Source of the DNA: Blastocatellia bacterium
Lineage (GTDB): Bacteria > Acidobacteriota > Blastocatellia > Pyrinomonadales > Pyrinomonadaceae
DNA length: 14,451 bases
NCBI GenBank assembly: GCA_003487805.1
Contig: DNNE01000217.1
Location: 24,760-39,210, forward strand
Direction of reading: 5' to 3'
Shown here: one piece after another, positions 1 to 5,791 of the stretch
Position numbering within the stretch: the stretch's first letter is position 1
How the letters are laid out: each line of letters opens with the position of its first letter
Position numbers and translations under genes: made by a program
The notes under the pieces: model-generated
The model's database searches: none
The model's input: the letters and a program-made list of their open reading frames with translations, nothing else
Told to the model about the DNA's origin: nothing

Positions 1-25
1 TCACCCCCTGAATTCGGGGCTGAAG

Positions 26-108
26 TGCCTACGTGGTAGGCATTCGTGCCTACAATTCCTACTTTGATAAGTAAAGGAGTTAGCGAGTTCCTGTAGGAAT
101 TGTAGGCA
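26..108. repeat. Inverted-repeat cluster upstream of the MobC-like gene
   Basis: Two nested structures can be read directly. A perfect 7-bp inverted repeat, TGCCTAC at 26-32 and GTAGGCA at 36-42, has a 3-base spacer. A perfect 15-bp inverted repeat lies at 48-62 and 93-107, separated by 30 bases. The heptamer TGCCTAC/GTAGGCA therefore occurs four times in about 80 bases (26, 36, 47 and 102). Such an array just upstream of a ribbon-helix-helix gene fits an operator for autoregulation or an oriT-like region. Which of the two is inference. Confidence 0.6.
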
Positions 109-161
109 AACGCGTAGACAGGCACGGGATGTGTATACAAGCTTCGTCGCGAGGATTGAAA

Positions 162-503
162 ATGAACGAAAGCAAACAAACCAAGTCTAGAAACATCACG
201 TTTCGCCTGACGAATGAGCAGTACGAGCAAGTGGAGAACGCGGCGGTCGCGGCCGGTGAAGAGCCTAACAGTTGGTGCCGCAAGGTCGCGCTCATTCAAT
301 TGACCGAAGGCTTTGGGCTTACGAAAAATGACCGTCTGCTCTACGAAGAGATCGCGCGCGTACGCTACCTTGTGGGAAACGGATTTAGGATTCTGTTTGG
401 TTACAGGGAAGAAGCCACGGCCGCAAACTGGAAGTTGATTACGACCCAAGCCGATGAGAGAGCGGGCCCGATTGCTGACGGCCTCTTGTCGAGGAGGAAA
501 TAG
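162..503 (+). CDS. MobC-like ribbon-helix-helix DNA-binding protein (113 aa)
   Basis: This is a small protein resembling plasmid mobilization relaxosome (MobC-type) proteins and other ribbon-helix-helix regulators. A short beta-strand around residues 11-16 (NITFRL) is followed by two helices (about 18-31 and 35-46). The pattern of TNEQYEQVENAAVAAG, then a short loop and SWCRKVAL, is typical of the fold. The rest is helical and has no recognised motif. ATG at 162 is preferred over an in-frame ATG at 129 because GAGG at 151-154 sits seven bases before it. In mobilizable plasmids MobC-type proteins bind near oriT and help the relaxase, and the inverted repeats at 26-107 are in the right place for that. 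No relaxase gene follows; the next genes are xis-like and int. It could instead be a simple repressor. Confidence 0.6.
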   Translation: MNESKQTKSRNITFRLTNEQYEQVENAAVAAGEEPNSWCRKVALIQLTEGFGLTKNDRLLYEEIARVRYLVGNGFRILFGYREEATAANWKLITTQADERAGPIADGLLSRRK

Positions 504-541
504 GTGTTGTGAAATACACACTCTGAAGTGTTTTACAACAC
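504..541. repeat. Imperfect inverted repeat after the MobC-like gene
   Basis: GTGTTGT at 504-510 pairs perfectly with ACAACAC at 535-541, and an inner ACAC (516-519) pairs with GTGT (528-531), leaving small bulges. The structure starts at the stop codon of the preceding gene. No U-tract follows, so it is a poor intrinsic terminator. It could stabilise the mRNA end or be a protein-binding site. The rest of the gap up to 660 shows nothing else. Confidence 0.35.
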
Positions 542-659
542 ATGCCATTTCCCCACCTTCCGGTTTGTCACACCCAGGACACTTGAAAATGATTTCCTCA
601 TCTCGTAGCGCGCCGGACCATTCAAAACACGCTCCGTTCTCTATGGCACATTCGTTGTA

Positions 660-1037
660 ATGGCCTCTCTCACTATGATCGACCAAAACTTAGACCTAAA
701 AGAAAAGCTAACTCGCGTGCTTGATCGCGCGACACAAGACGCGATCGCTTTGCTCCTGGCGCACTGCGAGAACCAACAACCGTCAGCTGAACCGATTCTG
801 GAATGGATGACCGCAAGCCAACTCGCGCGGTATTGGCAGCTTGTGAATGCGAATGGTGATCCCACGACTGCGGGAATTGTGAAGTGGGCCCGGCGGCCAG
901 AGGATGAGCATCCGTTGCCACACGCATATATGGGTGACCTACTGCGCTTTCACCGGGCCGACGTAGATGTGTGGGCGCGTGAAGAAGCGGATCGACGACG
1001 AATTCAGAACGAACATCGTCGGCTCAGGATCGCGTAA
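660..1037 (+). CDS. Excisionase-like helix-turn-helix protein (125 aa)
   Basis: This is a small DNA-binding protein with an excisionase/MerR-type winged helix-turn-helix in the C-terminal half. Residues about 50-60 (TASQLARYWQ) form the first helix of the motif, and residues 68-78 (PTTAGIVKWAR) would be the recognition helix. The wing and last helix run through residues 88-108, ending in the family-typical FHRADVDVWARE. The N-terminal 45 residues are probably an extra helical segment. Its position about 90 bases before a tyrosine recombinase supports a role as recombination directionality factor or as regulator of the integrase. No clear ribosome-binding site precedes ATG 660 or the in-frame ATG at 675, so the exact start is uncertain. 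Confidence 0.6.
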   Translation: MASLTMIDQNLDLKEKLTRVLDRATQDAIALLLAHCENQQPSAEPILEWMTASQLARYWQLVNANGDPTTAGIVKWARRPEDEHPLPHAYMGDLLRFHRADVDVWAREEADRRRIQNEHRRLRIA

Positions 1038-1127
1038 AGAAAAAACCATCGACAGCAAACTCCTCTGGATTTAGAATCGAGCCACTTTGACGGCTGGGAT
1101 TCCTTTTCCAGAAGGGAGAACAGCCGA

Positions 1128-2345
1128 ATGGCAATTTACAAACGATACAAAGGAAGGAGGCTCAAGCGCTCGGACCGCGATTGGGACAAAGGGGCCTGGT
1201 GGATCGAATTCAGTCTGCAAAGTCAATACATCCATCAATCAGTTCCCGGCGCTCGAACTCAGGCTCAAGCGGAACGAGCCGAGAACCAAATCAGAGAAGC
1301 GATCTATGAACGGAGATACGATCCGGGAAAGAAACTCTTCTCTGAGTTTGTCGATGAAACATTCTTACCATGGTCGAAGGCGAACAAACGCAGTCACCGC
1401 GAAGATGAACAGCGCTCTGTTACGCTCAAGGATTTCTTTGGTGAGAAGCATCTGCGGGACATAAAGCCAATGATGATTGAGACATTCAAGCGCGAGCGGT
1501 TGGCGACGCCGACCAAGCACGACAAGGAGGACCGGCCCAGGCCGAGGACTCCGGCGAGTGTCAATCGCGATCTCGCTTGTCTATCGAAGATCCTCTCGAT
1601 GGCTTTTGACAATGAACTGATCGACTCGAATCCGATGAGGCGTGTTCGCTTGCTGAAAGAGAGTCCGAGTCGAGAGAGGTTCATTACCGCAGATGAAGAG
1701 AAGAGATTGTTTGCGCAACTCACGGGCAGGCGAGATCACATTCGCTCCGTAGTCACCATCGCCCTTAACACGGGGATGCGGCGCGGAGAGATTCTCGGAC
1801 TCCAGTGGGAACACGTGAACTTTCTCGCTCGGACAGTTTTCATCGCCAAGAGCAAAACGGGCAGGACTCGGACGATCCCGATGAACGACATCGTCTTTAA
1901 GGAATTGATGATGCTCAAGCAGGATGCTGGACCGCAGGAGTTTGTGTTCAGCAATTCCCGCACGGGTATCAACATCGATTCCATCAAGACAGGCTGGCGC
2001 AATGCTTGCGAAGATGCGGGGCTCGTGAATCTCAGATTCCACGACACTCGGCACACCTTCGCAACGCGTCTGCGAGCTAATGGCGTTCACGAATGGGACA
2101 TTCGGGATCTGCTCGGTCACACTTCAGTGCGAATGACGAGTGTTTACACTCATCAGACGCCACTGAATCTGTGTCATGCAGTTAATTCTCTTACCAACGC
2201 CAAGCTTGGTAAGGTCGTGAGGTTTCCGAGGAAGAAGCGCGTTAGTAGCACCAAACAAATCGCGCCATCTTCGCGCCATCTTGCCGTTGAGCACGTATCC
2301 GCCCAACAGCACGAAGACGTAAGTGTAAGAACCCTCGCCAGTTGA
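1128..2345 (+). CDS. Tyrosine recombinase / integrase (405 aa)
   Basis: This is a complete site-specific recombinase that would integrate and excise the element. An N-terminal arm-binding/SAM-like region (about 1-175) contains the core-binding helices. The catalytic domain (about 185-355) shows the full active site: Arg218 in TGMRRGEI, the beta-hairpin Lys around 241-243 (KSKTGRTRTIP), His305 and Arg308 in HDTRHTFA, His331 in LLGHTS, and the nucleophile Tyr340 in SVYTH. All key residues are intact, so the enzyme is predicted to be active. A tail of about 50 residues follows, rich in basic residues (VVRFPRKKR) and not obviously part of the fold. The start is supported by AAGGGAG at 1112-1118, nine bases upstream of the ATG. 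The stop codon lies one base from the encoded CCA end of the convergent tRNA gene, which points to that gene as the attachment site. Confidence 0.93.
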   Translation: MAIYKRYKGRRLKRSDRDWDKGAWWIEFSLQSQYIHQSVPGARTQAQAERAENQIREAIYERRYDPGKKLFSEFVDETFLPWSKANKRSHREDEQRSVTLKDFFGEKHLRDIKPMMIETFKRERLATPTKHDKEDRPRPRTPASVNRDLACLSKILSMAFDNELIDSNPMRRVRLLKESPSRERFITADEEKRLFAQLTGRRDHIRSVVTIALNTGMRRGEILGLQWEHVNFLARTVFIAKSKTGRTRTIPMNDIVFKELMMLKQDAGPQEFVFSNSRTGINIDSIKTGWRNACEDAGLVNLRFHDTRHTFATRLRANGVHEWDIRDLLGHTSVRMTSVYTHQTPLNLCHAVNSLTNAKLGKVVRFPRKKRVSSTKQIAPSSRHLAVEHVSAQQHEDVSVRTLAS

Positions 2346-2346
2346 T

Positions 2347-2422
2347 TGGTGCCCCCGCAGGGATTCGAACCCCGAACCAACAGATTATGAGTCTGCTGCT
2401 CTAACCGTTGAGCTACAGGGGC
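2347..2422 (-). tRNA. tRNA with CAU anticodon, probably tRNA-Ile2 (elongator tRNA-Met possible)
   Basis: Read on the minus strand this is a complete 76-base cloverleaf with an encoded CCA. The acceptor stem is GCCCCTG/CGGGGGC with one T-G pair, the D stem GCTC/GAGC, the anticodon stem GCAGA/TCTGT, the anticodon loop CTCATAA, and the T stem CGGGG/CCCTG with loop TTCGAAT. The anticodon CAT fits Met or the lysidine-modified isoleucine tRNA. The pairs C4-G69 and C5-G68 are both present. These are known determinants for the lysidine synthetase TilS in E. coli, and together with the CTCATAATC anticodon arm they favour Ile2. It lacks a G-C-rich initiator anticodon stem, so it is not tRNA-fMet. Its 3' half is the presumed integration site of the element to the left. 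Confidence 0.93.
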
Positions 2423-2452
2423 ACAGTCGTCTCGCTTGCTTTAGCGGTTCGT

Positions 2453-2458
2453 ATTGTA
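2453..2458 (-). promoter_or_regulatory. Candidate -10 box for the tRNA gene
   Basis: Read on the minus strand, TACAAT lies 31 bases upstream of the tRNA 5' end, a reasonable distance for a short tRNA leader. No good -35 hexamer is visible at standard spacing (the nearest is a weak TTCACC), so support is modest. Confidence 0.35.
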
Positions 2459-2530
2459 CCGAGGTGCTATGAAAAAGGTGAAACGATGCGGCGTGACCTT
2501 GGATTGAGACATTTGCGAGGAAGATTTGTC

Positions 2531-2557
2531 TTGACACTAATGATCGGCTGCTAATAG
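2531..2557 (+). promoter_or_regulatory. Promoter of the first TIGR03118 gene
   Basis: A perfect TTGACA (2531-2536) is followed after 15 bases by TAATAG (2552-2557). The same pair with the same 15-base spacer recurs before the paralogous gene at 5664-5690, while much of the surrounding sequence differs. This conservation supports function. The spacer is two bases shorter than the usual sigma-70 optimum. Alternatively the -10 could be read as TAGAGT with an 18-base spacer. Confidence 0.6.
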
Positions 2558-2658
2558 AGTGTGGCCTTCCCTGGCTGAACCCAGCTTTTGTCGTCGAGGC
2601 CGCGGTCCTCGCAGCGCTTCGCGTATCGCGAAAACCACAGATTGATCGGGAGGAAACC
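2558..2658 (+). promoter_or_regulatory. Conserved 5' leader and ribosome-binding site, copy 1
   Basis: The leader has the same length as that of the downstream paralog: the ATG starts exactly 128 bases after the first base of TTGACA in both. The last part is identical over 22 bases (2641-2662 versus 5774-5795) and includes a strong Shine-Dalgarno GGGAGG at 2648-2653, five bases before the ATG. An internal stretch around 2595-2615 can form a short hairpin (CGAGG/CCTCG). The stem is not clearly kept in copy 2, so a structured regulator is only a possibility. Confidence 0.5.
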
Positions 2659-5442
2659 ATGATAGGTCGGGTCGTCAAACATCGTTACATTTTGTTCGGT
2701 TTGCTTTTTGTCGGCGCGTTGAGCGCAGCGCTGTTAACTCAGCCATCAGTTAGACCGGCGCGGGCTCAGGACGGAGACAAGGCAACACCGGCTGTTCCGG
2801 TGATTGCGCCAGGATTCGCATATCGCCAGACGAATTTGGTTTCAGACGTGCCGGGACTGGCCCCCCTTCTCGATCCGTTACTGGTTAATCCGTGGGGCAT
2901 CGCACAGTTGGCAACCAGTCCTTTCTGGGTCGCCAACAACGGCACCAGCACGGCTGGACTCTTTGGTGGGGATGTTAGCGGCAGTCCGCTTTTCAAAAAT
3001 CCGCTGACTGTCACTATCCCCGGCGGCCTTCCGACCGGAACAGTCTCCAACTCAGGCTCCGACTTTGTGATTACGTCCGGTGGCGGCACCGGTCCGGCCC
3101 GATTTATCTTTGATTCCATCACCGGGAACATTGTCGCGTGGCGGGCGGGCTCCGTGGCATCGATCATGGTAAGCAATCCAGGCCACGTTTACACCGGCTT
3201 GGCGCTCGCAAATAATGGCGTGAGTAATTTCCTTTATGCCGCTGATTTTGCCAATGGAAAGATCGATGTATTCAATAACGCCTTCGCGATTCAGCCCAGC
3301 GCCAATTTTCCTTTCGCTGATCCGACCATCCCGACAACGCCAGCGAACAACACTTATCACCCCTTCAACATCCAGAACATAGGTGGCTCGCTCTACGTTA
3401 CCTATGCAAAGGTGGATCCCGTGACGGGCCAGAGTCAGAGCGGTGTCGGCAACGGCTTCGTCCGGCGCTTCAACACCAACGGCGTGCGCGACCTGACGTT
3501 CGGCATCAACAACGGCCCGCTCAACGCGCCCTGGGGCATTACCATATCGCCGGCAAGCTTTGGCACCTTTAGCAGCGACCTGCTGGTAGGCAACTTTGGC
3601 GAGGGCAATCCCAGCTTACATGCGTTCAATCCGACGACCGGTGCGTTCCTCGGCACGATACAAAACGAAAACGGCGACGGTATTGCAATCGATGAGCTGT
3701 GGGCTCTCACCTTTGGCAACGGTGTTGGTGGCGGCGATACGAATGCACTCTATTTTTCCGCCGGGATCGGCGAAGAAGAACATGGGTTGTTCGGCAAACT
3801 TAATCCGACGACGGCAACGGCCACCAGCTTGATCCAGTTTGCGACGGATACCTTTGCAATCGGCGAAGGCAGTGGGCACATAGATGTCGGCATTACTCGC
3901 GCCGGCGACGCCTCGGGCACGGCTACAGTTAACTTTAATACGTTCGACGAGTCGCAGCCCGGTCATGCTTCGCAGAAATCAGATTATGAAATCAGTCTCG
4001 GCAAGGTGACCTTCAATCCGGGTGAGACGGCCAAGACGGTTCGCATTCTGATCACAGACGATAATTTCGTTGAGGGCAGCGAGGTCATAAATCTTATGCT
4101 GTCGAATCCCACGGGAGCCGGCGTTGGCTTAGGCTCTCCGAATACGGCTACACTAACAATCAACGACAACGATGTCGCACCTTCATCGACTAATCCGGTT
4201 GATACTGCGTCATTCTTCGTTCGCCAGCACTACCTCGACTTCCTGAACCGCGAGCCTGACATCGCGGGCTTAAACTTCTGGACGAATAACATTACGAGTT
4301 GCGGCGCGAGTGCGCCATGCATCGACGTCGCGCGCATCAATACTTCCGCGGCGTTCTTCCTTTCCATCGAGTTCCAGCGCACCGGTTTGCTTTCCTATCT
4401 AACGAATCGGGCGGCATTCGGGACCAGCGCCAGCGGCTCTCCTGCCCCGGTCTTGTACGGTCAGTTCGAGAAGGAGACTCAGCAACTGCAAAAGGATCTG
4501 ACCTTCGGCTCGCCCACTTTCGACGCACAACTGGAAGCTAACAAGACGGCTTACTTCAACGACTTTGTCCTGCGGCCTGATTTCGCCAACAACTATCCAG
4601 CTACTCTGACGAACACGCAATACGTGGACAATCTCCTGACCACGGCGAACCTAACGCCCGCCGAGACAAGGCTCTTCGTTGCGAGCCTGACAAACGCACA
4701 GGAGGTTCCACCCACAACGCCGACTACATCGACAGGTGGCTCCAGGCCGGCGTCGTTCGGAACCGCGAAGTTCCAATTTAACTCGGCCCAAACCGCGATG
4801 ACGTTTACAGCCACCATAAACAACATCGACGTCACGGGTTCACAAACGACGGACACCAATGACAATTTGATTGCCGCACATATTCATGCCGGTGCTGCTG
4901 TGGTGCCGGGCGTGAACGGGGCGGTCGTCTGGGGTTTCTTTGGTACACCATTCAACGACAACAACCCGAATGATTCGGTGGTAACGCCGACCAGTGGCGG
5001 AGTCGGCGGCACTTTCAGTGGCAAGTGGGACGCGCCGGAAGGAAACGCCACCACGCTGGCGGCGCAGTTAACGAATCTTCGCACCGGCCACGCGTATATT
5101 AATTTCCACACTACGCAATTTACCGGAGGCGAAATTCGCGGCAATATTCCGGCTGAGGATGCTTTCCGTAATTCGCTCATCAACGGCCTCAACAGTGCGA
5201 GCTTGACGCGCGCGCAAGTGTTACGCGCGATTGCCGAGCAGGAAGAGTTACAAAATCGCGAGTTCAACGCCGCGTTTGTGGCCATGGAATACTTCGGCTA
5301 CCTGCGTCGCGATCCGGACACGTCGGGATTCAACTTCTGGCTCAACAAGCTGAATTCCTTTAATGGTGATTTCATCAAAGCTGAAATGGTAAAGGCGTTC
5401 ATTAGCTCCGCTGAATTTCGCCAGCGATTTGGCGCGAACTAG
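2659..5442 (+). CDS. Secreted TIGR03118/Calx-beta/DUF4214/CHRD protein, copy 1 (927 aa)
   Basis: This is an exported multidomain protein of unknown function. Residues 1-36 form a signal peptide (KHR n-region, hydrophobic 10-27, probable cleavage after Ala36 in ARA-Q). Residues about 52-385 match the TIGR03118 family, recognisable from YRQTNLVSD, NPWGIA, PFWVANNGTS, LYAADFANGKIDV, YHPFNIQNI, GNFGEGNP and QNENGDG; its repeats suggest a beta-propeller. Residues about 390-505 form a Calx-beta domain (FAIGEGSGHIDV, FNPGETAKTVRI, INDND). Residues 515-672 start a DUF4214-type module (HYLDFLNREPD, SAAFFLSIEFQ). Residues about 673-832 are a CHRD domain (LTNAQEVPP, AAHIHAG, TGHAYINFHTTQF, GGEIRG). Residues 834-925 complete the DUF4214 module (FGYLRRDPDTSGFNFW, AEFRQRFG). 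Cys548 and Cys554 are shared with copy 2 and may form a disulfide. The start is fixed by GGGAGG and the signal peptide. It has its own promoter and terminator. Confidence 0.88.
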   Translation: MIGRVVKHRYILFGLLFVGALSAALLTQPSVRPARAQDGDKATPAVPVIAPGFAYRQTNLVSDVPGLAPLLDPLLVNPWGIAQLATSPFWVANNGTSTAGLFGGDVSGSPLFKNPLTVTIPGGLPTGTVSNSGSDFVITSGGGTGPARFIFDSITGNIVAWRAGSVASIMVSNPGHVYTGLALANNGVSNFLYAADFANGKIDVFNNAFAIQPSANFPFADPTIPTTPANNTYHPFNIQNIGGSLYVTYAKVDPVTGQSQSGVGNGFVRRFNTNGVRDLTFGINNGPLNAPWGITISPASFGTFSSDLLVGNFGEGNPSLHAFNPTTGAFLGTIQNENGDGIAIDELWALTFGNGVGGGDTNALYFSAGIGEEEHGLFGKLNPTTATATSLIQFATDTFAIGEGSGHIDVGITRAGDASGTATVNFNTFDESQPGHASQKSDYEISLGKVTFNPGETAKTVRILITDDNFVEGSEVINLMLSNPTGAGVGLGSPNTATLTINDNDVAPSSTNPVDTASFFVRQHYLDFLNREPDIAGLNFWTNNITSCGASAPCIDVARINTSAAFFLSIEFQRTGLLSYLTNRAAFGTSASGSPAPVLYGQFEKETQQLQKDLTFGSPTFDAQLEANKTAYFNDFVLRPDFANNYPATLTNTQYVDNLLTTANLTPAETRLFVASLTNAQEVPPTTPTTSTGGSRPASFGTAKFQFNSAQTAMTFTATINNIDVTGSQTTDTNDNLIAAHIHAGAAVVPGVNGAVVWGFFGTPFNDNNPNDSVVTPTSGGVGGTFSGKWDAPEGNATTLAAQLTNLRTGHAYINFHTTQFTGGEIRGNIPAEDAFRNSLINGLNSASLTRAQVLRAIAEQEELQNREFNAAFVAMEYFGYLRRDPDTSGFNFWLNKLNSFNGDFIKAEMVKAFISSAEFRQRFGAN

Positions 5443-5466
5443 AAGGCGCAAAGAACAAGGGATGAA

Positions 5467-5500
5467 GGGCCAGGGGCGAAAGTCCCTGGCTCTTTTTTTT
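5467..5500 (+). terminator. Intrinsic terminator after copy 1
   Basis: A stem pairs 5467-5475 (GGGCCAGGG) with 5484-5492 (CCCTGGCTC). It extends inward through one G-T pair and is capped by a C-GAAA-G tetraloop at 5477-5482. A run of eight T follows (5493-5500). It lies 25 bases after the stop codon and is a strong rho-independent terminator. Confidence 0.9.
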
Positions 5501-5663
5501 GCTGGCCATCGTGTCGGGTCGCAACAGCCAGATTTGATAGCGGATCCGAAAACCTCCACTGCCGTGCGTGGTTCGCGCGGCTCGGAGCGTGCCGACGTAC
5601 CGTGAAAAAGCAGAAGCTACGTGCAACGCTGACCGCGTCGGCAATTTGAAACAAAAAATTGTC
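5501..5663. other. Spacer between terminator 1 and promoter 2
   Basis: No gene is seen in this stretch. From about 5597 (GTACCG, then TGAAAAAG and a similar stretch ending in TGACC) it resembles the sequence upstream of promoter 1 (2456 onward), so the duplicated block reaches at least this far upstream. The part from 5501 to 5596 has no recognisable counterpart and no clear repeat. Confidence 0.4.
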
Positions 5664-5690
5664 TTGACACCAATGATCTGCTGCTAATAG
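5664..5690 (+). promoter_or_regulatory. Promoter of the second TIGR03118 gene
   Basis: TTGACA (5664-5669) and TAATAG (5685-5690) are separated by 15 bases, as in the first unit. The bases between and just after are nearly unchanged from copy 1 (AATGATC, GCTGCTAATAGAGTG). An A-rich stretch (5650-5658) immediately upstream could act as an UP element; copy 1 lacks it. Confidence 0.6.
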
Positions 5691-5791
5691 AGTGAGCCTT
5701 CCCCCTTAATCGAATCCAGTGTTCAGGTCGAAGCAGCGGTTCTCGCTGTGCTTCGCGTATTGCACCAACGGACATTGATCGGGAGGAAACC
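5691..5791 (+). promoter_or_regulatory. Conserved 5' leader and ribosome-binding site, copy 2
   Basis: The distance from TTGACA to ATG is 128 bases, identical to copy 1. Recognisable shared blocks are CTTCCC near the start, GGTCGAAGCAGCGGTTCTCGC (compare 2590-2612), GCTTCGCGTAT, and the final 22 identical bases covering GGGAGG (5781-5786) and the ATG. Confidence 0.5.

Larger units (their letters stand above)
1..2349. mobile_element. Right end of an integrated element (tRNA-targeted)
   Basis: This block holds a MobC-like ribbon-helix-helix gene, an excisionase-like gene and a tyrosine recombinase, in that order and on one strand, ending against the 3' end of a tRNA gene. Tyrosine-recombinase elements commonly insert at the 3' end of tRNA genes with the integrase next to the junction, so the element should lie to the left of 2349 and the chromosome to the right of 2422. 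No second copy of the tRNA 3' end was seen at the left of the window, so the distal attachment site and probably most of the element lie outside. No relaxase, replication or phage structural gene is visible here, so the class (integrative mobilizable element, satellite or plasmid-derived island) is undecided. Confidence 0.7.

Noticed and set aside
1..110. CRISPR-like reading of the repeated TGCCTAC heptamers
   Set aside because: The repeats are only 7 bases, alternate in orientation and have irregular spacing. No cas gene is present.
129..161. Upstream ATG of the MobC-like gene
   Set aside because: The ATG at 162 has a better-placed GAGG, and the extra 11 residues precede the expected short N-terminus of the ribbon-helix-helix fold.
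454..660. 68-codon plus-strand open frame between the MobC-like and excisionase-like genes
   Set aside because: It has no ribosome-binding site or recognisable motif, its composition is low-complexity, and it overlaps the end of the upstream gene in another frame.
1..2346. Search for the second attachment site (copy of the tRNA 3' end)
   Set aside because: No match to the tRNA T-arm/acceptor sequence was seen left of the integrase, so no attL feature is reported in the window.
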